A stretch of 6,195 nucleotides of DNA from Oligoflexia bacterium (GTDB lineage Bacteria > Bdellovibrionota > UBA1018 > CAIMNF01). The position numbers and the translations under genes are program-made. Position 1 is the first letter of the stretch. Each line of letters starts with the position of its first letter. The stretch lies in contig CAIOKW010000152.1 of assembly GCA_903858975.1 (NCBI GenBank), positions 1 through 6,195 of the forward strand. Reading direction: 5' to 3'. Of the stretch, positions 1 through 6,195 are shown one piece after another. The notes beneath the pieces were generated by a model. That model did not search any database and had not been told where the DNA came from. It saw only the letters and a program-made list of their open reading frames with translations.

Positions 1-1235
1 CCTTGAATCATTCTGATCTTTAACTCTGGCGCCAGACGATACCCTTGTCTCCAGTTAAGGAGGTACTGAGGTTTTCGTTGATCCGGCTCCAAAAGCTTTC
101 TAATCCGGTTGATATTATAATAGAGCTTCCCATCGTGAGCCTCTGGGTTATAGCTCTCTCCCCACACTTTTTCAATGATTTCTGCCTTGGATAACCCCTG
201 TTTACTATCATCAGGATCGCGACCATGGGCAATTGCCAATTGGTGCAAAATCTCAATCAGCAGATGCTGACGACGAAGGTTGATCTCCCCCTCGCGAGTG
301 CGCACGAGGCTTCGATTCAGGTCGATCTCTAAATCGACCCGGTTCAGATTCAATTTCATTCGTTCTTCTGCGATTCCGGATCTTAAGTTTTTCAACTCAT
401 CCTGAACTACAGCCTTCTCCAGAAGATCGAGATAAAATTTTGCCTGAACGAAGTCTTGTTCGTGTCTTGAGATCACTGCAAAACTATAAAGAACATAAAG
501 ATAGTGATACCAATTATGATCTGAAACGGACTCGGCAAACGCCTTTTGAAGCCATTTCTTTGAAAGTGCAATGTCGCCCGCCTTCTCTGCAATCCGACAA
601 AGCATCAGATAGGTGGACGCAAGAATTCCGCGAGGTCTTTCTCTTTCAGCGTAATTTAAAATCACTTCTCCGAGGTAGCGAGCCCTCTTTAACTTGCCTT
701 GCGCCTGAGCCACAACGGAAAGAGCCAAAAGCGCTTGGGCTTTAGAGCGCATGAACTCCCGGTAAAGCTCTGGCGTCATGACCTGAGTCGCGTTTTCTTC
801 AATTTCAATTTCACGCCAAAAGCGATGAAAGAGGACCTGTGCTTTTTTGAATTGGAAATTCCTACAGGCTACGATGCCTTTGCAGTACCAAACCTGAGGG
901 GTGAGGTTGCCTTGGTTTTGGGCCACAAAAATCTCAAGCTCATTCACCCATTTTTGAATCCCTGCTTCATCCCCGATTTCACTCGAGTAACGAAGGAGCT
1001 GGGCGAGTGCATCACTGACAGCGCGGAGGTCATGAGCCTGCTTCGCGCGATCCAGAGCGAGTGCGAAATAAAGTCCGGCTTCTTTTAACTCGCACTTTTC
1101 CACACGGAGACTTCCCCGACGGATCAACTCTTTAGACGAGAGTCCGTCCAAAGTGGCCGCGGAAAACCCAACCACGCCTTCATTTTCCTTCGGCGTATCG
1201 ATCTTTGCGCTTGGTTCGGCTAAGTTTTGAAACAC
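1..1235 (-). CDS. TPR-like regulator with C-terminal OmpR/PhoB-type winged helix (partial, 3' end outside window)
   Basis: An open frame of 411 codons runs leftward without a stop to the window edge, so the C-terminus is missing. Residues about 50-290 are almost entirely helical, with paired amphipathic helices rich in Ala, Leu, Tyr and Trp that look like degenerate tetratricopeptide repeats (for example KAQALLALSVVAQAQGKLK, and AEKAGDIALSKKWLQKAF). From V300 the protein reads like a Trans_reg_C domain: an opening strand segment (VDLEIDLNRSLV), a helix LRRQHLLIEILHQL, then LSKAEIIEKVW (348-358), the recognition-helix region YYNINRIRKLLEP (372-384), and the wing signature GYRL (398-401). The protein probably binds DNA and uses the helical region to sense a partner or ligand; no receiver or kinase domain is visible. 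The start chosen is GTG at 1235, preceded by a G-rich run (GGGGGA) at short spacing. A TTG at 1301 with a better-placed AGGA is an in-frame alternative that adds 22 residues. The family call is fairly firm; target and signal are unknown. Confidence 0.8.
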   Translation of the reverse strand, partial: MFQNLAEPSAKIDTPKENEGVVGFSAATLDGLSSKELIRRGSLRVEKCELKEAGLYFALALDRAKQAHDLRAVSDALAQLLRYSSEIGDEAGIQKWVNELEIFVAQNQGNLTPQVWYCKGIVACRNFQFKKAQVLFHRFWREIEIEENATQVMTPELYREFMRSKAQALLALSVVAQAQGKLKRARYLGEVILNYAERERPRGILASTYLMLCRIAEKAGDIALSKKWLQKAFAESVSDHNWYHYLYVLYSFAVISRHEQDFVQAKFYLDLLEKAVVQDELKNLRSGIAEERMKLNLNRVDLEIDLNRSLVRTREGEINLRRQHLLIEILHQLAIAHGRDPDDSKQGLSKAEIIEKVWGESYNPEAHDGKLYYNINRIRKLLEPDQRKPQYLLNWRQGYRLAPELKIRMIQ

Positions 1236-1272
1236 ATTTCCCCCGTTGGCCCCTACTTTAAGTTGCAGGGTG

Positions 1273-1301
1273 ACACTAGACGGATTAAAACAGGCGGTCA
1301 A
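1273..1301 (-). promoter_or_regulatory. Possible sigma-70-type promoter for the minus-strand regulator
   Basis: On the minus strand TTGACC (1301-1296, five of six matches to the -35 consensus) is followed after exactly 17 bp by TAGTGT (1278-1273, only three of six matches to the -10 consensus). Transcription would begin near 1266, about 30 nt before the GTG start at 1235. The spacing and -35 are good and the -10 is poor, so this is a weak prediction. If correct it argues against the upstream TTG start, which lies inside the -35 element. Confidence 0.3.
1292..1297 (+). promoter_or_regulatory. Ribosome binding site that supports the hydrolase start at 1303
   Basis: AGGCGG sits 5 nt before ATG 1303, whereas the upstream in-frame TTG (1246) has only a C-rich stretch before it. 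This decides the start in favour of the ATG. Confidence 0.5.
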
Positions 1302-1302
1302 T

Positions 1303-2148
1303 ATGGTCCTTAATTTTTTTAAGTGGTTTCCTAAAGATTCTTTGCCCCATTCCCCAGAAACCTCAGTTCCCCTGTTGTTTTTACACGGTATGGGTGGAAC
1401 CGGTCTGATTTGGAGGCCCATTACGGCCCAACTCGAAGACTACTTCTTCTGCATCGCTCCCGATCAGCGGGGTCATGGGCTTAGTAGACCAATTCCATCA
1501 AGTGAAGAGGGCCGATTTCATGGCCTCGATTACGCCAAAGATGTGAATTCCCTCCTAGAGCAAGAAGGGATCAAAAGAGTCTATCTGATTGGTCACTCAA
1601 TGGGCGTTCGCACGGCCCTTGCGCTTGCCTACCTCTTCCCCCAGAAAATAGCTGGAATCATTGCAGTCGATATCGGAATCACCACTCACTGGGGAGGAGG
1701 CATAGGGCTTCCCCTCGCTGATTTTATCGAAAAATTACCGGAGACCTTTTCAAACCGCGCTACGATGCGAGCCTATCTGATGGAAAACTGCCCAGATCCA
1801 GCCATTGCCCAATACCTCTCCGCAGTATCCCAAAGAACAAGCGAAAATCCTGAGATCTGGAAATTCCCCTTTGACCATCAGGCGCTTGTCAAAACCATAC
1901 ATGAAGCCAATGAAGCGCCTCTCGATGAGTGGCTCAAAGAGATCCTTCGCCATCAAATTCCCTGCACATTTCTCAGGGGTATGAATTCTAAAGTCTGGTC
2001 TAAACAGGACTTTGAGGACCAAAAGCTCAAGTACCAGCACCCACTTCTTGAATTCCAAGAATGGGAAAACTGCGGGCACGGCCTTCCCTTTGAGCAAAGA
2101 CAGCGATTTGTAGAGCTCATCAAGGCCAAAGTGAACTCGGCCCACTGA
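1303..2148 (+). CDS. Alpha/beta hydrolase, YbfF/ABHD11-like esterase
   Basis: A 281-residue single-domain alpha/beta hydrolase, probably cytoplasmic because no signal peptide is visible. Residues 24-34 carry the oxyanion-loop motif LLFLHGMGGTG, followed by PDQRGHGLS (53-61). The nucleophile elbow is GHSMG with Ser99. Asp123 in AVDIG follows 24 residues later, Ser229 lies in LRGMNS, and His259 lies in CGHGLP near the C-terminus. A Ser-Asp-Ser-His set of this kind, with the acid soon after the nucleophile, is what I recall for E. coli YbfF; the more common late Asp before the His is not evident. The substrate is unknown; members of this group cleave short acyl esters or thioesters. ATG at 1303 is chosen because AGGCGG lies 5 nt upstream; TTG at 1246 would add 19 residues that do not look like the fold. 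It diverges from the regulator with a 67-bp gap and converges on the PpiD-like gene. No terminator hairpin is apparent after its stop. Confidence 0.88.
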   Translation: MVLNFFKWFPKDSLPHSPETSVPLLFLHGMGGTGLIWRPITAQLEDYFFCIAPDQRGHGLSRPIPSSEEGRFHGLDYAKDVNSLLEQEGIKRVYLIGHSMGVRTALALAYLFPQKIAGIIAVDIGITTHWGGGIGLPLADFIEKLPETFSNRATMRAYLMENCPDPAIAQYLSAVSQRTSENPEIWKFPFDHQALVKTIHEANEAPLDEWLKEILRHQIPCTFLRGMNSKVWSKQDFEDQKLKYQHPLLEFQEWENCGHGLPFEQRQRFVELIKAKVNSAH

Positions 2149-2162
2149 CGAATCAGGTATTT

Positions 2163-3269
2163 TTATTGATCCGCGGTAACAGGGGCCGATCCGCCACCTG
2201 ATTTGCCGGTCACGACTCGATCATTGCGTGAAACACTTGCCGACTTCATGTACGACTTCATGAAATCTGAAAGAATCGACTGTTGGCGCTGAGATTGAAG
2301 CTTACCTTGAACTTCATTGCGCTCTTTAGCCGTCACTTTTGCAGGATCAAAAGACTCTTCCGCCTGAGGAATCGCGAAAAAAGTTCCACCCATGAGTGAA
2401 AACTGTTTTGCTCCCTCTGCTTTTTTCATCGCAAAGAGATTCTCTTGAATCGAACGCACTGAACCCACACCCGGAATCACATTGGACTGAGAACTGATCC
2501 AATCAGAAGTCTTCACGGTGATCTTCACCTCTTTCAATAGAGCGTTGATCTTAGCGTCTCCCCCTGTTGAAAGGGCTGGAAGAATCTCTTTTGAAAGGGC
2601 ATCTACTTTTTCATTCAGCTTCACGCCTTGTTCAGCAGCTTTCAAGTCCTTAGGAAGCATCTTACGAACGGATTCATTGTCTAAGTAAACATACTTCACT
2701 TTATACTTAGCTTTCATGCTTTTAAGCTCTTTTTCGATCTCATCATTGCTCACATACGCAAGCTGCCCGATGAAATCTCGAAAGTTCTGTTCCATGATAT
2801 CCTGACCCACAACTTCTTCAAATCGGGTCGGAGTATATTGGTTCGCATTTAACACTGCTTTATATTGCATTTTGTCAAAATGACCGTCTTTTTTAAAGGC
2901 TTCAATTTTCAAAATTTGATCCCGGATCTGATCGATTGAAGGATAAAAACCTTCTTTCTTCGCAATCTGGCCTAAAACTTTCTTTTGCGCGAGGTCTTGA
3001 AACACCGCTTCAGGAATATGGAATTGCTCCATTTGAGACTCAGAAACCTTACCTCCGAGCATTCCCCGGAACATTTCCATCCGTTGATTCAGCGCACGTG
3101 AGAACTCAGAATAAGAGATCGTCTCACCATTCACTTCGCCCGCCACACTGGGAGCCTGGCTGCCAGAACCGGGAGTAAAGATCCCCGAGAAAATAAATAC
3201 CACCACAATCACGGCCATCACGCCGATAATCACTGCGGGTCCTAACTTGCTTCGCATTGCACTGATCAT
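2163..3269 (-). CDS. Membrane-anchored PpiD/SurA-like periplasmic chaperone lacking a parvulin domain
   Basis: A 368-residue protein with a short positive N-terminus, one hydrophobic anchor (about residues 10-31) and a long hydrophilic remainder, so it should sit in the inner membrane facing the periplasm. Residues 42-190 match the SurA_N/PpiD N-terminal chaperone region: a VNGETISYSEF strand-helix opening (46-56), PEAVFQDLAQKKVL (86-99), and the characteristic GHFDKMQYKAVL (129-140) followed by YTPTRFEE. Then comes KYKVKYVYLD (188-197), where E. coli PpiD continues towards its isomerase domain. Here the chain goes straight to a helix (about 217-247) and VKITVKTSDW (248-257), resembling the PpiD segment that follows the isomerase, and ends in a Gln/Lys-rich helix and a Ser/Gly tail. 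PpiD is normally about 620 residues, so the PPIase module seems absent and a holdase/chaperone role is more likely than proline isomerisation. ATG at 3269 is chosen because AAGGA lies 7 nt upstream; a TTG at 3317 would add 16 residues and overlap the mreC start. It is transcribed divergently from mreC. Confidence 0.85.
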   Translation of the reverse strand: MISAMRSKLGPAVIIGVMAVIVVVFIFSGIFTPGSGSQAPSVAGEVNGETISYSEFSRALNQRMEMFRGMLGGKVSESQMEQFHIPEAVFQDLAQKKVLGQIAKKEGFYPSIDQIRDQILKIEAFKKDGHFDKMQYKAVLNANQYTPTRFEEVVGQDIMEQNFRDFIGQLAYVSNDEIEKELKSMKAKYKVKYVYLDNESVRKMLPKDLKAAEQGVKLNEKVDALSKEILPALSTGGDAKINALLKEVKITVKTSDWISSQSNVIPGVGSVRSIQENLFAMKKAEGAKQFSLMGGTFFAIPQAEESFDPAKVTAKERNEVQGKLQSQRQQSILSDFMKSYMKSASVSRNDRVVTGKSGGGSAPVTADQ

Positions 3270-3276
3270 GAATTTA

Positions 3277-3281
3277 TCCTT
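3277..3281 (-). promoter_or_regulatory. Ribosome binding site of the PpiD-like gene
   Basis: AAGGA on the minus strand (part of AAAAGGA) lies 7 nt before the ATG at 3269. It settles the start, ruling out the longer reading from TTG 3317, which would place a non-family 16-residue extension before the membrane anchor. Confidence 0.7.
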
Positions 3282-3304
3282 TTGCAACCATTGAAACACA
3301 ATAT

Positions 3305-3308
3305 AGGA
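3305..3308 (+). promoter_or_regulatory. Ribosome binding site of mreC
   Basis: AGGA ends 8 nt before the mreC ATG at 3317 and supports that start; the short basic N-terminus ahead of the membrane segment is as expected. Confidence 0.6.
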
Positions 3309-3316
3309 TAATTGCA

Positions 3317-4210
3317 ATGCTAAAGCTTATTAAGCAATATCGATTCTACCTGATATTACTCCTGTTTTTGCTCATCCCGATTCTTTCAATCGACAGCACG
3401 AACCGGACGCCGCGAGAATACCGTTTGTATGATCGCGTCGCACTCACTATTACGACTCCCTTTGAGATTGCGATTCATTGGACGCTCGACTCTATGGTGA
3501 CATTTTACGAGAACTACATCGCGCTCTGGAAGACTCGCGGTGAAAATGAATCTCTCATGAATGAGAACCGCAAACTCGTGAATACCATTTTGAATTTGCG
3601 TGAACTGGAGCAAGAAAATATCCGGCTTCGAAACCTATTCCAATTCAAAGAGAATTTTAAGATTGATACCGTCATGGCCCGAATGATTGCGAAAGATGTT
3701 TCCACAGAATTTCGTGCCATTCGAATTAACCGCGGCAAAGACAGTGGCATTCAGCCAAACATGGCCGTGATGAACGCTGAAGGAGTGGTCGGAAGAATTC
3801 TTCGCGTGGATGAGCATACTTCTGATGTCGTGACACTTCTGGATCCACTTTCTGCGATTGACGCCTATATTATGCGCTCTCGTGCTCGAGGGATCGTCGA
3901 AGGCCTCACGGACTCCCTTTGCCAATTGAAGTTCGCACTTCGCGTGGATGACATTCAACCCGGGGATCTTCTTCTATCGAGCGGGCTTGGCGGCAACTTT
4001 CCGAAGGGTGTACCTGTTGGAACCATCATTAAAGTCACTCGTAAATCGTTTGGGATTACTCAAAAAGTGGAAGTAAAACCGAGCGTAGACTTTTCAAAAG
4101 TGGAAGAGGTACTGGTGGTTACCCACGCTGAGGCTGCCCCCACTCACGTTGAGCTCATTGAAAAAGCACAAGCCGAAACTCCCGCGCCTAAAGCTAAGGG
4201 AAGACTATGA
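3317..4210 (+). CDS. mreC: Rod shape-determining protein MreC
   Basis: A 297-residue MreC, a bitopic inner-membrane protein whose periplasmic part links the MreB/MreD/RodA elongasome to PBP2 and promotes its activity. A basic N-terminus (KLIKQYR) precedes one membrane helix (about 8-25). A helical stretch, strongest at about 72-112 with many Glu, Asn, Arg and Leu, forms the dimerising coiled coil. The beta-barrel core follows from about residue 118, with INRGKDSG (137-144), AEGVVGRI (154-161), and a GLGGNFPKGVPVG segment near residues 222-235, all typical MreC motifs, ending in DFSKVEEVLVV. The last 25 or so residues form a Pro/Ala/Lys-rich tail outside the usual core. It is the first gene of the plus-strand operon, and its TGA stop overlaps the mreD ATG by 4 bp, implying translational coupling. 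mreB, which often precedes mreC, is not upstream here; a divergent chaperone gene is. Confidence 0.95.
   Translation: MLKLIKQYRFYLILLLFLLIPILSIDSTNRTPREYRLYDRVALTITTPFEIAIHWTLDSMVTFYENYIALWKTRGENESLMNENRKLVNTILNLRELEQENIRLRNLFQFKENFKIDTVMARMIAKDVSTEFRAIRINRGKDSGIQPNMAVMNAEGVVGRILRVDEHTSDVVTLLDPLSAIDAYIMRSRARGIVEGLTDSLCQLKFALRVDDIQPGDLLLSSGLGGNFPKGVPVGTIIKVTRKSFGITQKVEVKPSVDFSKVEEVLVVTHAEAAPTHVELIEKAQAETPAPKAKGRL
4196..4203 (+). promoter_or_regulatory. Ribosome binding site of mreD within the end of mreC
   Basis: AAGGGAAG lies just before the mreD ATG at 4207, inside the last codons of mreC. Together with the ATGA stop-start overlap (4207-4210) it indicates coupled translation of the two proteins. 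Confidence 0.6.
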
Positions 4211-4773
4211 AGTCACGGGTCTTAAAGATCCTGAATATTCCGGGCATGATCTTGATCGCACTTCTGGCACTTGCGTTCCAGGGAACGCTGTTCAATAATG
4301 TTTCGCTCGCCTTTTTCCAACCCGACATTATTCTCTTCCTCGTCCTTTGGGTTGCGATGAAACGTGAATTCACCGAAGGGGGAATTCTTACACTCATTTT
4401 TGGATACCTCGTAGAAATTAAGTCTGCAGCACCGAAAGGTTTATTTCTCACCAACTACATGGTCATTTTTCTCATGGCCCGCTTCCTTTACAAAAACTTT
4501 CAGGTCCTGAATAAACGATCCCTTGTCATGGTGGGCATCGTGGGAGCGGTTACTTCTCAAGTGCTCATCCTTTTCATTCTTTACGCTCTGAACAAGGCAG
4601 ACAATCAGTGGTTCCATACCCTTCAGCTTTTAGCTCCAACGTGCATTACGCATGGACTCTTGATCCCCTTTGTCTTTCGATTTTTGTATAAATTCGACTT
4701 TTGGACCCTTAAAAATCCAGATGCCGAATACCGCTACGAGCGCGATTTCTATCTCGATGAGGAGCCGATTTAA
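4207..4773 (+). CDS. mreD: Rod shape-determining protein MreD
   Basis: A 188-residue, strongly hydrophobic protein with about five or six membrane helices (roughly 8-27, 33-52, 55-73, 78-96, 104-127, 137-158), the size and topology usual for MreD. MreD is an integral inner-membrane partner of MreC in the elongasome, needed for lateral wall synthesis and rod shape. The segment FGYLVEIKSAAPKGLFLTNY resembles the conserved MreD region with Gly, an acidic residue and a Gly before the next helix. MreD sequences diverge strongly, so the identification leans on size, topology and position between mreC and mrdA, which together make it secure. The C-terminus is a charged tail rich in Tyr, Asp and Glu, probably cytoplasmic. 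Only 5 bp separate its stop from the mrdA start. Confidence 0.92.
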   Translation: MKSRVLKILNIPGMILIALLALAFQGTLFNNVSLAFFQPDIILFLVLWVAMKREFTEGGILTLIFGYLVEIKSAAPKGLFLTNYMVIFLMARFLYKNFQVLNKRSLVMVGIVGAVTSQVLILFILYALNKADNQWFHTLQLLAPTCITHGLLIPFVFRFLYKFDFWTLKNPDAEYRYERDFYLDEEPI

Positions 4774-4778
4774 AGCTT

Positions 4779-6195
4779 ATGTCGTTTATTGGTAACGAAG
4801 AACAAATCCGTTTTCTGCAGGAGAGATTCAAGTTCATCTATGGAATTCTCTTCATTGGTCTTGGCGTCCTCCTCTCCCGAATGGTTTACCTTCAGGTGGT
4901 AAACGGGGATCAAATGCGCCAATACGCTGAAGAAAACCGAATTAAAAGAGTGAAAATCCCCGCTCCCCGCGGAATGCTTTTTGATCGCTATGGCAAGTTA
5001 CTAGTCGATAATCGTCCGGCATTTAACGTCCTGATCACGCCTCAGTATTTAAATGAATCCGGTCGCCCAAAACAAGTACTCGAGAAACTATCAACGCTCA
5101 TCCATACCCCGCTTGCAGAAATTGAGAAGCGACTTCAAAAAGCGAAATCTCAGGCGACCTTTATGCCGGTCGTAATTAAAGATAATCTCTCTCGAGATGA
5201 GGTTGCGGAACTTGAAACCTGGAAAATCGACATGCCAGGAGTCCAGGTGGAAATGGCCATTTCCCGATCCAACCTTGCAAAAGATGTTGGATCAAACCTT
5301 TATGGATACATCGGTAAGGTCAGCCAGCCCGAACTTCCAGTCCTCAATCAAAATGCGACCCGGAAGTACCTCCTCGATGATTACGTAGGAAAAAGTGGCC
5401 TGGAGAAGGAATTTGAAGAGTATCTTCGCGGGATCGACGGATCAGAACTCGTTGAAGTGGACGCTCTCGGACGAAGTATTGAAACTGTGAAAGGCAAAGG
5501 CCGAGTCCTTGCCCAATCTCAACAGGAGCCTTCCATTCCTGGTAAAAACTTGGTTCTCAGTATCGATCAAGACTTACAGATGGCAGCCGTTCGCGGCTTT
5601 GGCGAGAAGAATGGCGGGCTCATTGCCATTGATCCACGAAACGGTGAAGTCCTGGCAATGGTTTCCAGGCCCTCTTTTGATCCGGCCGACTTTTCGCGCG
5701 GGATCGACCAAGATATCTGGGCAAAATTAATTTCGGACGATAACCATCCTTTACGCGATAAAACCATCCAGGATCACTACTCTCCAGGTTCTACCTTTAA
5801 AACCATCACTGCCATCGCGGCCCTCGAAGAAGGCGTAATCGATAAAGACACTACTTTTAACTGTGGTGGCTCGATCAGTCTCGGTAATCGAAAAGTTCAC
5901 TGTTGGAAAAAAGAGGGGCATGGAACCGTGAACGTGGTTTCAGCACTCACCCACTCGTGTGACGTGTTTTTCTACCGTGTGGCCCAAAAATTAAAGAGCG
6001 TTGATGATATTGCGAAATATGCAATGCATCTTGGAATGGGCCGAAAAACAGGGATCGAACTTGGACGAGAAGTGCCGGGTCTGATTCCAACCGAGGCCTG
6101 GAAGCAAAAACGATTCAACGTACCTTGGTCACCGGGAGAAACCCTTTATGTGGCGATTGGACAAAGTTTTGTACTCACGACTACCATTCAACTCG
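4779..6195 (+). CDS. mrdA: Penicillin-binding protein 2 (elongasome transpeptidase), partial at right edge
   Basis: The first 472 codons of a class B penicillin-binding protein, which cross-links peptidoglycan during side-wall growth with RodA and MreC. A cytoplasmic leader precedes one membrane helix (about residues 19-38). The pedestal domain follows, with IPAPRGMLFDRYGKLLVDN (about 63-81), then VGKSGLEKEFEEYLRG, both standard PBP2 motifs. The transpeptidase domain contains the active-site motif STFK with Ser338 and Lys341 (SPGSTFKT), and the second motif S393-C394-D395, where PBP2 commonly has Asp rather than Asn. IGQSFVLTTTIQL lies at the window end; the KTG motif and the rest of an expected 600-650 residues lie beyond it. 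Cys362, Cys375, His381 and Cys394 are placed like a zinc site described for Acinetobacter PBP2. The ATG at 4779 lies 5 bp after mreD. The only good Shine-Dalgarno, AGGAG at 4760-4764, is 14 nt away inside mreD, so translation probably depends on coupling. rodA could follow, but that is not visible. Confidence 0.96.
   Translation, partial: MSFIGNEEQIRFLQERFKFIYGILFIGLGVLLSRMVYLQVVNGDQMRQYAEENRIKRVKIPAPRGMLFDRYGKLLVDNRPAFNVLITPQYLNESGRPKQVLEKLSTLIHTPLAEIEKRLQKAKSQATFMPVVIKDNLSRDEVAELETWKIDMPGVQVEMAISRSNLAKDVGSNLYGYIGKVSQPELPVLNQNATRKYLLDDYVGKSGLEKEFEEYLRGIDGSELVEVDALGRSIETVKGKGRVLAQSQQEPSIPGKNLVLSIDQDLQMAAVRGFGEKNGGLIAIDPRNGEVLAMVSRPSFDPADFSRGIDQDIWAKLISDDNHPLRDKTIQDHYSPGSTFKTITAIAALEEGVIDKDTTFNCGGSISLGNRKVHCWKKEGHGTVNVVSALTHSCDVFFYRVAQKLKSVDDIAKYAMHLGMGRKTGIELGREVPGLIPTEAWKQKRFNVPWSPGETLYVAIGQSFVLTTTIQL

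Larger units (their letters stand above)
3270..3316. promoter_or_regulatory. Compact divergent control region between the PpiD-like gene and mreC
   Basis: Only 47 bp separate the two start codons, so both promoters must overlap this gap or reach into the opposing coding sequences. On the minus strand TATATT (3305-3300) is a plausible -10 element placing a start near 3294, without a convincing -35. On the plus strand TTGCAA (3282-3287) could be a -35, but the nearest -10-like word, GATAAT (3307-3312), is 19 bp away and overlaps the mreC ribosome binding site, so it is doubtful. The mreC promoter may instead lie inside the PpiD-like gene. Confidence 0.35.

Noticed and set aside
440..1088. Plus-strand open frames at 440-745 and 699-1088
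   Set aside because: They lie antisense to a continuous 411-codon frame whose translation shows clear helical-repeat and winged-helix features; their own translations show no recognisable domain.
1246..1302. Longer hydrolase starting at TTG 1246
   Set aside because: No ribosome binding site, and the added 19 residues are outside the fold; ATG 1303 has AGGCGG at good spacing.
1750..2145. Minus-strand open frame of 131 codons
   Set aside because: It is antisense to the well-supported hydrolase and has no recognisable motif or convincing start signal.
2168..2195. GATCCGC occurring twice about 20 bp apart
   Set aside because: It lies within the coding end of the PpiD-like gene, is too short to be significant, and forms no terminator hairpin.
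3270..3317. Longer PpiD-like protein starting at TTG 3317
   Set aside because: It would overlap the mreC start and add a non-family extension before the membrane anchor; ATG 3269 has an excellent AAGGA.
5197..5767. Short frames inside mrdA on both strands
   Set aside because: They are out-of-frame or antisense readings of a PBP2 frame with all expected motifs.

Overview
This window of a Gram-negative bacterial chromosome holds six protein genes packed with almost no spare DNA. Composition looks mid-40s % GC by eye. The gene set (MreC, MreD, PBP2, a membrane-anchored SurA/PpiD-type chaperone) fits a rod-shaped organism with a periplasm. The general look suggests a Bdellovibrionota / former Deltaproteobacteria type of genome. 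That placement is an impression from protein style, not a database result.

Layout, left to right. (1) A minus-strand gene occupies 1-1235 and runs off the left edge. It encodes a helical, TPR-like protein with an OmpR/PhoB-type winged-helix DNA-binding domain at its C-terminus, so it is probably a transcriptional regulator. (2) A 67-bp divergent gap separates it from a plus-strand alpha/beta hydrolase (1303-2148) whose catalytic residues resemble the YbfF/ABHD11 esterases. (3) The hydrolase ends 14 bp from the end of a convergent minus-strand gene (2163-3269). That gene encodes a PpiD/SurA-like periplasmic chaperone which appears to lack the parvulin isomerase domain. (4) A 47-bp divergent gap separates the chaperone from a plus-strand cell-shape operon, mreC (3317-4210), mreD (4207-4773) and mrdA/PBP2 (4779 to beyond the right edge). 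mreC and mreD overlap by 4 bp, and mrdA follows mreD after 5 bp.

How the genes fit together. MreC and MreD are the inner-membrane and periplasmic scaffold of the elongasome, and PBP2 is its transpeptidase; rodA often follows mrdA but would lie outside this window. mreB, the usual first gene of such a cluster, is not directly upstream of mreC here. The divergent chaperone could assist folding or quality control of envelope proteins and shares its very short control region with the elongasome operon. The hydrolase and the regulator have no evident link to cell-wall growth.

Nothing here looks like a mobile element, CRISPR array, RNA gene or large repeat. The points most worth a second look are the parvulin-less PpiD-like chaperone, a predicted Cys3His metal site in PBP2, and the C-terminal winged-helix TPR regulator.
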